Source: Gnetum montanum (Eukaryota; Streptophyta; Gnetopsida; Gnetales; Gnetaceae). Taken from it: DNA of 64,000 nt. Each line of letters opens with the position of its first letter. Positions within the stretch are counted from its first letter, which is position 1. Location of the stretch: NCBI GenBank assembly GCA_015680685.1, contig MNCI01004661.1:1461441-1525440 (forward strand). Reading direction: 5' to 3'. The notes beneath the pieces were generated by a model. It worked only from the letters and a program-made list of their open reading frames with translations, did not search any database and was not told the DNA's origin. Below are positions 46,652 through 57,087 of the stretch, one piece after another. Position numbers and translations under genes: made by a program.

Positions 46652-49190
46652 ATGTCTTCTCACAAGAGAGAGGTATCCAACCCACCAATGCCACAGGAAT
46701 GTCGGGTGGTGTAGAAGCATCCCGACGATTATGTCCCTGACTTCACTTTCATCCTACATCAGGATGAGCATCTACGATGGTGGGACATGGAGAGCAACAT
46801 CGTACTACCACTTGACTGATTGGCTCCTGCGATGCTATTTCATAATCTAGGCAGACTAGGCATCCAGGACTGTGGAGTGGAGTATGTCATGGAGGACCAT
46901 GACTACTGAGACTATCGTCCCACTGAGGCTCAATGAGCACGAGACCAGCAGCAAGCGGATAGATATGAACACTTGAAGGGGAAATAATTCAGTAACCCCT
47001 TATTCTCGCAAGGGTTGTAGGACAATGGGGATCCCATCTTTCATGATACCCATTCAACTGAACTCCCCCTGGGGTAGTAGATCCTCTAGTCCATCATTCA
47101 GAACAAGCCTCTAAGTGACCAAGATCCCCAAGGGGATGGAGGGTCACATAGCAAAGATGGGTAGGATGATCGAGGCCGTCATGAGGGCAGAGGGGGAGAT
47201 CAACACTGAAGTGGTTGCGATACCTCTCCTTCTTCTCCATCCCCTCACTCTCCTACACCTTCATCTAGCTTAGACTCGGATCGTAACCGGGGTAGAAGGG
47301 AGCGAAAGGACGGTGGTAAAAAAGTTCGAAAGGGACAATGTGAGGAAACACGCAATCAATCATGCGATGCTCACTGGCATGAAAGGAGGGGCAGCCGGAA
47401 TCATCACAAACATCATGGTCCTCAATAGGACTATGACTCGGATGAGCCATTGTTGGCTACTTGGAGCATGCTCCAGATTGCCGACGCAGTTCAAATCCCT
47501 AGTAGGCACGTGAAGGATAGCCAGATCAAGCGTGTTGATATGAACAACATCCCCAGATTTGAAGGGGGATACAATTGTGATCCGCAAACTCACCTATAGG
47601 TGTTCCATGATGCCTACACCCTGCAGAACATTGACAATGATTGGCAGAAGCTGAAGTTGTTCCCTTGCACACTCATCAAGGAAGCAGAGAATTGGTATCG
47701 ATCCTTGGAGCTGGAATCAATCAGAAGGTGGAGTACGATGCTTGAAATTTTCAATGACAAGTATCAAACGTACTCCAGAGTGGCAAACCTGAGACGTCAG
47801 ATCCAAGGGTGGAAACAAGGTAATCATGAACCCTTGGATGCAGCCATAAGCAGATACTATTCACTACTACATCGGTGCCCTGATCATGGCTACTCTCAGC
47901 CGGCACAACTTTGCCACATTATTGATGGGCTTTGTTTTGAAATGCGAAAGACCCTTGGTGTGTACGCCTAGGGACAACTGTCAGAGCTAAGGGCCCATCA
48001 ATTGCAGCGCCTCATTGAATAGGTGGCCAAGGAGGAAGGAGAACTTAGAAAGAAGGAGAGTGCAGAAGAATTCAACCAGGATCCTTCCCTTAGAAAAAGG
48101 GAAGTTCGATTTTGTGACGAGGAGGAGGAATCACCACTAGAAATAGTGGTGAACCGAAATACTTTGCCTTTACAAAAGTTTGCATCTGAAATATCAGCAA
48201 AGGTTGATAAGATGTGGGACTCTTTGGATGAAAAATTCCAAAGTGTGCTAAAAATTGTAGAAGAGTCTAGAGAACAAGGTAATGATTACGATCGATGCAA
48301 GAAGAAGGAAGCTGAACGTGCCTGATACAAGGGTAAGGGAAAAGTTGCTTTAGCAGAGCAGGTTGCAAACTCTAACATGGAGGAGGACGATGAATGTGGC
48401 ATATGCCAATATGAACATCCTAAGGGATGTTGTCCTACGGTGTCACATCTCCAAGAGTCTGGGGTGTATGCATTGAATCCTCGCTTGGCAAGGCAGCAAA
48501 CACCCCGAAGGTTGCCTTACCCACAAGGCAATCCCAGGCAGTTCCACCAACAGCAGCAAGGGTATTATCCAAGTGGAACGCCACCGCAGCCCTATGAATA
48601 CTTCCAGCAGTGGCAACACCCACAATTCCTACAAATAGCCACTTGCTGTACAAGAATTGATCTCACATGACATCCCCCTAAGGTAGCAGTACCCCTACAA
48701 GCGTGGGGGATGCCTCCTCTAAGGTAGCAGTACCCCTACAAATAGCCAAATTCCTATGGGTACTACGTTTAGCAACTGGTCTCTCCACGAGACTCTTCTA
48801 GTCATGCAGCCTTTCAAAGTTATTACCACCCCCTGGAATATTTCCAACCACAATCTTCATCACCCAGGGGGAAAGCCCACATCTCTATTATCCTCCATCA
48901 CCTTCTCCTACCACTCCTCCACAACCTCCCACTCAGCTACCACTTGCTCCACCAATGCAAGGAGAAATACCGGCACAACCACAACAACGCAACGTTGCGA
49001 GGGCTGTCAACATACAACTGGCTCCTCAGCCAAGTGGACTGAAAACCAAGCCACGGAAACATCCCTTCTTTCAGCCTAATCACATACGCACACCCTCGCA
49101 CCCACCAGTGGCTGGTGCCTTTGAACCTCAAATCACCTCTATTGTTCCACCACTCGAGCAACCTTCAAGCCCACCACACTCCAACATCCA
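46652..49190 (+). pseudogene. gag: Element C gag
   Basis: It starts MSSHKREVSNPPM. The core frame (about 47520-47970) is open: RVDMNNIPRFEGGYN, ENWYRSLELESIRRW, MLEIFNDKYQTYSR, LDAAISRYYSLLHRCPDHGY. This matches the Retrotrans_gag pattern of Athila-type elements. A knuckle CGICQYEHPKGCC (48395-48433) follows, then a Gln/Pro/Tyr-rich tail. Only a few stops interrupt it (for example in VV.KHPDDY and after VYA). The C-terminal part has a 23-bp local duplication (48677 and 48719, CTAAGGTAGCAGTACCCCTA) with a frame break. Confidence 0.85.
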
Positions 49191-49990
49191 AATGGTCATG
49201 CTCACACATGTTGTAACCGATTGGATAAAGGCAGGTCACCTTCCCCAAAAATTGACTGATCCGGGAAGTCCCCTCATCCATCTTCAGGTGGTAGGAAATG
49301 AGCCCTGTAAAGCTCTTCTGGATTCGGGGTCAGGATTCAATTTGATCTCACATGACATGTACAAGAATTGGAACTTGCCCCTGTTAAAGAAGAGCAACAT
49401 TAGGCTTGAACTGGCAGACTAGTCCATCATTGTTCCCTTGGGAGTGGTGGAGGACGTGGTGGCCACTGTTTGTGGGTGGTCCTATCCCACTGATTTCCTT
49501 GTCATCAATGTTGAAAATTGCAAAAGAAACTTCTCAATCATAATGGGAAGGGCCGGGTTGAGCACGGTGGATGTGAAACTAGGACTCCGAGATCTTTCCC
49601 TTGAAATTTCAAAAGAAAATCCTTCTAGAAAGATCAAGAAGAAGTGCGTTCCATGCATCACGTACAGTGACTTAGGGTGCTACTATGTGCAGCAGTTATG
49701 GTCCGCTAAGCGGACATCCATTCAAGCATGCAGTCGGTGTACTAAAGAATCACCAGTTCAACAATGCCTGTACGTAGCAGCCACAAAACAAGAGGGCACC
49801 CAGTGGTTGACAACTGATCCTGCTAGCAGCACATTATGCATGGAACCACTTGAGGGGCTTGTACGAGCCTATGTAGACAACTTGGATGATTTGGAAGAGG
49901 TTCATTAGCAAGTGTCCATTGTTGATGGCCATGGTGAATGGGAAAATTTGCACATCCCTAAGAGTTTCAAACACGAGCCCTTGGAACTCA
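49190..49990 (+). pseudogene. Element C aspartic protease
   Basis: The frame reads MVMLTHVVTDWIKAGHLP, LIHLQVVGNEPCKALLDSGSGFNLISHDMY and, after one stop at 49420, VVEDVVATVCGWSYPTDFLV and IIMGRAGLS. D-S-G at 49321-49329 is the intact catalytic motif, unlike A. Only one stop separates the halves of the domain. The sequence following protease (to EPLELKP, 49990) matches A up to the point where RT should begin. Confidence 0.85.
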
Positions 49991-50005
49991 AACCTTTCCA
50001 TGGGC
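49985..50005 (+). other. Deletion junction removing RT, RNase H and integrase
   Basis: The text GAGCCCTTGGAACTCAAA aligns with A at about 14951-14968 (just before RT). The next bases, CCTTTCCATGGGCTCC, align with A at about 17711-17726 (AGCTTTTTCATGAGCC, end of integrase). About 2.7 kb is therefore missing relative to A, with a few bases of possible microhomology. Confidence 0.75.
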
Positions 50006-50082
50006 TCCACCTAACCAGGGATATCGACTCATCATCACCAGGATAGCCTCGCTCCATTTTTTGCATCTCCTCCTTTCCACCC

Positions 50083-50096
50083 AGTCGTGGGGGAGA
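50083..50096 (+). other. Internal polypurine-tract-like motif after pol in element C
   Basis: AGTCGTGGGGGAGA repeats the tract that precedes the 3' LTR (AGTCGTGGGGGTA, 56161-56173). A has the identical motif at 17804-17817. It could serve as a central priming site for plus-strand DNA, by analogy with lentiviruses and Ty1; this is inference. Confidence 0.5.
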
Positions 50097-51639
50097 CTGT
50101 TATCCCTGCTAATCCATTCCACTACACCCCTCACTGTTTTACCATTTTTTGTTTTACACTTTTTTGCTCTACACTTTTTGTTTTTCAAAATTGTTCATAC
50201 GTTTACCAATTCTTATTAAGTTTTTCCTTTCTTTCTTTAATTATTTTCTATTTTTTTGTGTGTTTTTCATTTTTACGTGATTGCTAATGCATCGTCTTAT
50301 TGTCATCAGGTGTCTGGCGCAGATGGTTTTCGTTATGATGGGTAATGTAATAGTCCACCTAATTATCTGGCTCCCACCATCGCATAGTTATCCTTGGACT
50401 TTACGTTTATTCTCAACTCATAAAATCAGCAGTGCGCCCACGTCATCCACCCATTCAACCACTCCATGGTTTTCCTTTGTTGAGAACATGCAACCCTTTC
50501 ACTTAAAAATATTGTAATTAATGTATGACTTGTGTAATTCCTAGACTCAGGGATGATCCAATGATTTGAATCGGGTGTGAATTCAAGGGGAATGCAACAT
50601 TCATCGCTCTCCCCTGTCCCCTGGGTTGCTATTGTGTCCTTACGAATTTCCTACCACTCCTCATTCTTCTCTCCACGGAAGCTTCTTGGTAGTTCGACCT
50701 TGCATGGTGTGGTCCTCACCAAAAAAATCCAAAAAATTCAAAAAAAAAACAAATAAACATGAGGATTCAAAGCACACCCCTTGGTCGAATGCATGCGAAC
50801 ACGCATGGGTCTTTGCATGGTGTGGTTCCCCTGAAAATGAAAAAAAATCATGACATCACTATGTGGGAATTCAAAGCACACCCCTTAGACTGACTCTCAC
50901 GAGCCACAAGCACTAGTTATGGAACTTCCTTCATCCCATTTCACTTCCTTTCTCTCACGTTGTTGGAGTGGTGGCTCTCTATGGGTGCATGTTTGCTTAC
51001 CCAGGGGATGGCGGGGGCTTCATCTGTTGCTGCGATGTCACTGTAGGCGGATGGTTTTGGGTTTGAACTCAAGATAGGTTCTACCGAGTCACTTAACCAT
51101 AATTACACACAGGGTTTCATGTGATTGACAATCGGAATCTTCATTCTCTTGTCTCTCTCTATGCCCATTTCTCTCCGTACTCACCTCACTGCCCATTTTA
51201 TGTTTTGTGAGTTCATCGTGATTTCCTTGGGCTTCTCATGCCCTAGCAGGATCTCTTGGGTAGGCGTCTTACTGGTAAACGCCATTTCTTAACCCCGGGG
51301 CCCATGGACCCCAGTGTTGAGAATATGCACGGGCTACTAGGGCTGTTGCCTGCTATGGGGAGGACCCACCTGCATATTCTTGGTCTCGCTTGTTAAGTCT
51401 CCCATCCTTTAGATTTCATGGTTGATTATTTTCAGGGTCCCATTGCTTGATTTCTTCCACGTAGAGTTCTTTTGAGTCATGTTCTCCTATTTTTGACTCT
51501 TTTTTGAGCCCCAATTACCTTCCTCCTATCCTCAGCCATGCTCGGGCCTCTCACGCACTTCAACCATCCCAATTTGGCATTTCAAATTCATCATTTCGGG
51601 CTTCTTCCGGGTTGGTCAATGCTGGTCAACGGGTGCACA
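50097..51639 (+). other. Conserved post-pol noncoding region of element C
   Basis: No protein domain is present. Blocks shared with A 17820-19370 include GGGAATTCAAAGCACACCCC, CACAAGCACTAGTTATGG, GGGGCCCATGGACCCC and CTATGGGGAGGACCCACCTG. An imperfect duplication with a period of 105-113 bp (50701 and 50814, TGCATGGTGTGGTYCYC) is present in C only. Confidence 0.65.
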
Positions 51640-51716
51640 CCCCTGTGTATACGGGGCCCTGTATACGTAGCCCCCTACACGGCCCCATCGATGCAGCGCC
51701 CAACCCCTATATATAC
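51640..51716 (+). promoter_or_regulatory. U3-like internal promoter module of element C
   Basis: GTGTATACGGGGCCCTGTATACG, then GGCCCCATCGATGCAG (51681-51696) and CTATATATAC (51707-51716). The 3' LTR of C has GGCCCCATTAATGCAG followed by GCCTATAAATAAG at similar spacing, and the 5' LTR has repeated GGCCGTGTATAC. The module thus resembles C's own U3 core and lies upstream of ORF3. A has an equivalent module resembling A's own U3. Confidence 0.6.
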
Positions 51717-51880
51717 AATTGTTACGCTTTCATTTTTCATCATTTGGAATTCAAATTGGGGGGAGATTTTGCCATTTTTTCTGCTCAACTCTTCCATATG
51801 CACCTACGTACTAGCGCGAGTCCACATCAACCGATCCTTGCCCTTTTAAGCCATCAGAGGTATGCTCTTAGTCGTGGGGG

Positions 51881-51881
51881 N
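51881..51881. other. Unresolved base in a G run
   Basis: AGTCGTGGGGG-N-GGGGTGG is another copy of the polypurine-like tract. The N probably reflects a homopolymer of uncertain length. Confidence 0.9.
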
Positions 51882-52070
51882 GGGGTGGTGCCTATGTGTA
51901 ATTAATTAATTAATTAATCAGTTAGTTAATTACAAATTTTTTTTCTCTAACCCATAAATTAACACTCCGGGAGACTTAAAGGAATGCTTGTGCCAACAAC
52001 ATAACTTAGTCAACCTGAGAAGGTGTATAAGGACCATCTTGAGCTACTTATGCACAGTCTAATGGGTGGT

Positions 52071-53122
52071 TGAAACACCACTAATTTTGGCCTAGCACTT
52101 TTAGACAAGAATCAAGCTAAGTCATGCTGCTGCCCAACATGAGTACAACGTGACCAAACTTGGAGGCCTCCGAAACAGCCCCGAATGGCCCATGATTCAA
52201 TAGGCACGGCCCCCTTGGGGCCACAAGCGACTACACCAACTTCCAGCATCTAGAATCAAAAGTTTGAGGTTCAAAATGTTTGGTTTTGGCTAAGTACACT
52301 TTGGTTACTTTTTCAGACGCTGCACAGCATAAGGATCAGCGTCACCAACTTTTGGAGCCCCAAAATTGAGTCAAAACAGGCCGAAATTGAGCACAAGGAC
52401 CCCCTATGACCTTCACCAAGGTCCCCAATAGCTCCCAACCTCCAGAAAATTAAGATTTGGGCCTCAAATGTGCCATTTTGACTTGGTGACGCTAGGGTTA
52501 CTTTTTCAAACGTTGCATAGTGTAAGGATCAGCGTCACCAACTTTTAGAGCCCCAATTCTGAAAAATTGGAGAGATTGGGAATTCTAAAAAAGGATAGAA
52601 CTTGCAATCCTTGGGCACTCGGCACATCTAATTGTTGGCTTCCAAGTTTTTCTCACGTTCATCCCATTTCATCATCGCATCATCGTGTCATATCATTTTG
52701 GGGCTAGGCGTTTGACTTGCCATCGACACGTGTGCAACTACGCTTTAACTAGTGCATATTCTTGTTTGAACAATACAATACAGTTTCATCATTGCCTCCT
52801 ATTTACATTATTTACTTTGGTTTATGCTTTGTTTACAATATAACTCTATTTATGCTTTATTTATAATTCAATACGTTCTGTTTACATTTCGTATCGCCGT
52901 TTGCATTCTGTTTACATCCCGTTTACAATAACCCCAGTGCTAGCTGTAGCTTACGCTCAGGGAAGTCCTTGGTTGATTTGCGTGCAGACCATCCAAGGCA
53001 TTCTACCTTCGTTTATTTTTCCAGCTTGCCCTCGGGTGAAGGTAAGGTCAGCTGTGGTTGCCCGATGATCTCTCGGTGTCTGTTTCCCTTCCAGCCTTAC
53101 ACTGACGATTTAGGACAATACA
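52071..53122 (+). mobile_element. Solo LTR of the element B family inside element C
   Basis: It starts TGAAACACCACTAATTTTGG and ends GACAATACA, like the LTRs of B. It is flanked by perfect GTGGT duplications (52066-52070 and 53123-53127). Its second half closely follows the B LTR (GGGAAGTCCTTGGTTGATTTG, CCAGCCTTACACTGACGATT). At 1052 bp it is shorter than B's LTRs, mainly in the CACGCT-rich part. This indicates an insertion followed by LTR-LTR recombination. Confidence 0.92.
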
Positions 53123-53142
53123 GTGGTTATGTTTGATTGCAG

Positions 53143-55923
53143 ATGGCACCCAAACCAAGGCACCCAAGGGGCAAAGGACCATTACAATCAAGGGACAAGT
53201 GCCCACGCATGGGAAGGGGACAAGGCATGCAACCGCTAGAGCACGCGGAGGGCTCTCATGCAACTGGTCCCCTCCACGAAGGACCTGACGTGGAATCTGT
53301 CTATCATATTCCCAAAGAGGAGATTCCCAGTGAGCAATTACAAGGGGATGAGAATCCTGGGATAGGACCATGGCTTGAGGTCACCTTGACCCAAGCCTGT
53401 CTTGATGCTATCACACCTTACGAGGTGCAACGGATGGTCCTCCAAGAGCTAAACTTTGGACCATTCCTCGAGAATGTGCCAGAAGAAGTGAGACTCCAAC
53501 TGCAAAACTCTCTGATGTGGCCAATCATTACAACCAGTGGTAAATGGTACTTAAGAGAGACCTACCTCTTCTGGACGAATCGACAACCAGGATCTAGAGT
53601 AAGAATCAAAGACATTTATGTCTGTTACTCTTCGGAGGCGATAGCGCAGGCTCTAGGGTTGCCCGAGATCGGGGCAGATGTGGTGAAAATTCCAAAATAG
53701 GCTGACCTAGAGGTAAAGGCGGAATGGACCAAACGGTGCTACGGGGTAGAGCGCAAGGAATTTGGCTCTCTGACCACGGCAAAGAGGGTATACTCAAAGA
53801 TCACATCTTACCACTTGAACCCAACGGTAAGACCCAGCAAAATCACAGCCTTCTCCACCAATGCTGAGAGCAAACGTGGAAGAAGAGCTCTCCCCTTTCC
53901 CTACCTAATCCGAAAGTTGTGCAAACAGGCAGGGATAGCACAGTACTCCAATGATGTAATCTAGCATGCCCCGATGGCCTCTTGGTGGGAAATGATGAAG
54001 GATAAAACTCCTACCACCACACAGACAGAGGAGGAAGAGCAACCACCTCCACCACCTACACAAACAACACAGCCGGGTTTACAAACCATAGCAGAACACA
54101 TTCGTGAAATCTGGGAAATGCTCTTTAGCCAGCAAGAGCAATCTGGTAGGACTAGTGGAGGGGAAGACCCTTCGGTCTATTGCCCTGAAATGAGCCACTT
54201 GGAGCAAGTGGCTCGATTAGTTAGCTTGCTTGAAAGGGCAAGGCTGATGTTCTCCACAGCCTGAATGCAAGTGCCTGCATGAACAGATCCTAGTGTCCGA
54301 GAGGTAATAGTGTCCACATAACAGTTATTTCCCAAAATTTTTGGGAATGTTGCTACCTTTTCGGTATGCCTGGAAGATGGTTAAGGGGAAAAAGTCCTGG
54401 TGATGCAGCACTAAGGACAGGAGACTATGGCTGAAGTGGTTGCTGACACAATTGCTACAGCTCTCAACGCACCGGCAGCACCTGTACCAGATGTTCATGG
54501 ACTACAGGATGTATAGGCATCTGCCATAACTTCAGGTAGCAAGATTGATGTAGCCCAAGACGAGGAGTTGTTGGAATGACTGGTGGGAACTAGGCAATTA
54601 CTTCTGGATGTCTTCGACCTTTCGAACAACATTACTGCAACCCAGTCGGAGCTACTCTTGGCAAGGGGTAAGAGCCTCATTTTGGAAGGGCAACTTGAAG
54701 CTGCTCAAGTTGCTTATCAACACTTGACAACGGAAGTAGCCCAATTAAGAGCCCAACTTGTTGATCTAGCCATCCTCGACCACGTAATCACCAGAGATGA
54801 AGCTTTTTAACAACTTCAACTCAAACTTCAGATCGTTGAGGATGTGTGAGAGACAACGATCTTCGATAAGTCCTTGGCAGATGTTCGAGCATATCATTTA
54901 GACAAGGACTTGGTAGAGGTTCGCCAGGAGAACGTTCGACTGACCATGAAAGTTCATCGCCTGCACAATGTTGGTGCAAAAAATGAACATATGAAAAATT
55001 TTATCCACCAACAGCAAGAAGAACTAGCTAGGGTGAACACCGACGTAAGAAGGTTGGCTACTGAAAATCAAAATATATCAATGGAGGAGGTTCGGGCATT
55101 GCGACAAAAATCCACAATTGAAATCACTGCTTGGAAAAATGAGGCCCCAAAATTTTAAAACATCAAAAATCATTACAAGGACCAAGTGGGATTACAGAAG
55201 AAAGTAAATGAAAAGCATATCCAAGTCGCAAAGGCCAAAATGAACCAAGCACTCTAGCAGCTCCAAGAAGGAGGCAAGGTATGGCAACCTATCTTTGATG
55301 GGTTGAATGAGTACAATCAAGCTAAAATCTACCTTAAAGAGCTACAGATTAAAGAGATGATAGAATATATGGAGCTTGCCAACCTTCGATATGCAAACTT
55401 GGCTATGCTCACAGCCGGAAGACTACGGTCAGAATTGGAAAAGCAAGTGGCCGCCTCGTATTCCCTATACGAGGGTAAGTTCCAGGCACATAAGGCAACA
55501 AAGCAAAAACTGGGAATAGCGAACGTTGAACTCGAGGTTCCTTGCACGTGATTTGAAGGATAACGTACAGTTGTGGAGAACCTGGGTTGTCGAATCAATG
55601 ACTACTACTAGCTGCAGGCATCAATCCGAGCGTTCGACATCGAATGAAAGTAATTCACAGCCTAGTTTGTCAACCTCAAAGAACTCTTCCTAATGCTGCC
55701 ATGCCCTTGGGAAGTTCCAATTCCAACACACATTGGAGAAGCTGCTTGGACTGTGAACGATCCCAAAAGCAAAGAAGAAAAGATGAGGGCTCTCTTGGAG
55801 GCTTTTCAGCTACCTCCAGAAGTTGCACCTGTTGTAGGGCAACCATCATCCGTGCTACCACCAACACATGGGCCAAAGGCTGGAGAAGGTCCATCGGAAC
55901 CACCGCCCCTAGGGACGATGTGA
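53143..55923 (+). pseudogene. Element C ORF3: plant-transposon-like domain plus coiled coil
   Basis: It starts MAPKPRHPRGKG and is open for 185 codons. The first stop (TAG, 53698-53700) stands where A has CAA (Gln). The domain shows ELNFGPFLENVPEEVRL, KWYLRETYLFW, VRIKDIYVCYSSEAIAQALGLPE, YHLNPTVRPSKITAF and LPFPYLIRKLCKQAGI. The VxG-strand then alpha-helix and late LPFPxLIxxLC motif recall the 'putative plant transposon protein' family. A Glu/Pro/Thr-rich linker follows (54010-54090). The region from about 54580 to 55660 is strongly heptad-like. The C-terminus has CPWEVPIPTHIG, a Pro/Gly-rich tail and a stop at 55921-55923. Seven or more stops or shifts interrupt it. Function unknown; no membrane segment or signal peptide is seen, unlike retroviral Env. 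Confidence 0.75.
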
Positions 55924-56160
55924 CCTTCTTCAATAATTTTATGCATCATTCTACATGGCAGAGACTCCAGGACCACCGAGGTGTTCAATTTTGTCTCTGA
56001 ACACCACCATTTTTGTAATTTGTCCTTCTCTGTAACTTGGGCACTTCATCAAATTAATGTTGTGTCATGTGTGTGTCGTATGTGTGTCAAGTCATGTGCG
56101 TTGTAAATAAAAATCCATACCTTCCAAATTGTAGAGTAACTTGAGGACGAGTTTTTACTC

Positions 56161-56173
56161 AGTCGTGGGGGTA
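56161..56173 (+). other. Polypurine tract of element C
   Basis: AGTCGTGGGGGTA immediately before the 3' LTR. Confidence 0.9.
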
Positions 56174-57087
56174 TGATGAAGTGTCATTAGTCGATGCATC
56201 AACTCGGCCGCATATACGGGGCCACATATATGCAGCCGCATCGACACGGCCCCATCAACGTAGCCTTCCATGCGTCGATGTGGCCCCATTAATGCAGAGC
56301 CTATTTTGGCCTATAAATAAGAGGGCCTTTCACCTCATTTAGGTACCTTTCAGTTAGTTGTAGCGAAGCTCTTGCAGTTTGTTCCCGCAGGAGATAGAAT
56401 ATTTTCCAAGTGCCCGCAGCAGGTGTAAGAAAAGTGCTCGGCTCTTTATTCAAGCGTTGATGTATCTGAGCCCATTGGCATGACAGCAATAAAGACAAAA
56501 TCTTCAAGCATTCCTTGCAGCATTTGGACTTAGCCATTTTATGCATTTAGTAGTTTAATATGTTCATGCTTTATTAATTACTTGTTAATTACTTAAGTTT
56601 TTGTTATTGTTATTTTAATCGCTATTACTCTTTTATAGTTCTTCAAGGCCATAAGTACGACCATCTTGAACGTAAACCCAACACTTGGTGAACCTAGTGA
56701 CACTTAATGTATGGTAACCCAAAAGTGCTTAGGGGATGCTCAGAACGTGCCTGGAAGATGGGATTGGATACTTATGCTAGGAATAGTTAGAATACAAATT
56801 AGGATAATTATAGACTAGAAAATAGTTCATCCTTTACTTTCCATACTTTAATTAGACGCCAAAAGATAAGTAAAAAGCTATAAAAATCATTAGTCTTAAT
56901 CTCACTTAACCATAGCAAACAGAACCTCACAAGTGATATTAGGAAGGTAACGACTGTTCTAACACAAGGTTTTGCTGGTTAGAGTCTAGTGTATGTTAAG
57001 TGCTTACAGTCTACGGAATTCGACCGAGTCACGTGTGAGCGCCCGTGATTCGTATGGTTGGGCGTAGGGGTACTTAGCCGCTCATCA
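56174..57087 (+). mobile_element. Element C 3' LTR
   Basis: 914 bp, TGATGAAGTGTC to CTCATCA, followed by GTAGG (57088-57092). The first ~140 bp differ from the 5' copy at about 26 positions, nearly all transitions, whereas the next ~110 bp differ at about 3. It keeps the 24 bp missing from the 5' LTR (GTGTAAGAAAAGTGCTCGGC region). Confidence 0.95.

Larger units (their letters stand above)
51860..53142 (+). other. Predicted leader intron upstream of ORF3, enlarged by a solo LTR
   Basis: Donor CAGAG|GTATGC at 51859/51860 and acceptor TTTGATTGCAG|ATGG at 53142/53143, with the ATG of ORF3 starting directly at the acceptor. Without the solo LTR and one target copy the intron would be about 226 bp. 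A TTAA microsatellite (about 51899-51932) and an N in a G run (51881) lie inside. Confidence 0.5.
45597..57087 (+). mobile_element. Element C: Athila-like gypsy element with deleted RT-integrase, nested in copia
   Basis: The LTRs (45597-46486 and 56174-57087) begin TGATGAAGTGTC and end TCATCA. Perfect GTAGG target duplications lie at 45592-45596 and 57088-57092. Between the LTRs are primer site, gag, protease, a deletion junction near 49995, conserved noncoding DNA, a U3-like module, a leader intron holding a solo LTR, ORF3 and polypurine tract. RT, RNase H and integrase, present at the matching place in A, are absent. The element is therefore a non-autonomous deletion derivative or was disabled after insertion. 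It is the best preserved member of the family here. Confidence 0.93.

Noticed and set aside
53143-55923. ORF3 as a retroviral-type envelope protein
   Set aside because: Its position fits, but I see no signal peptide, membrane anchor or Cys-rich surface domain; the coiled coil has no hydrophobic C-terminal segment.
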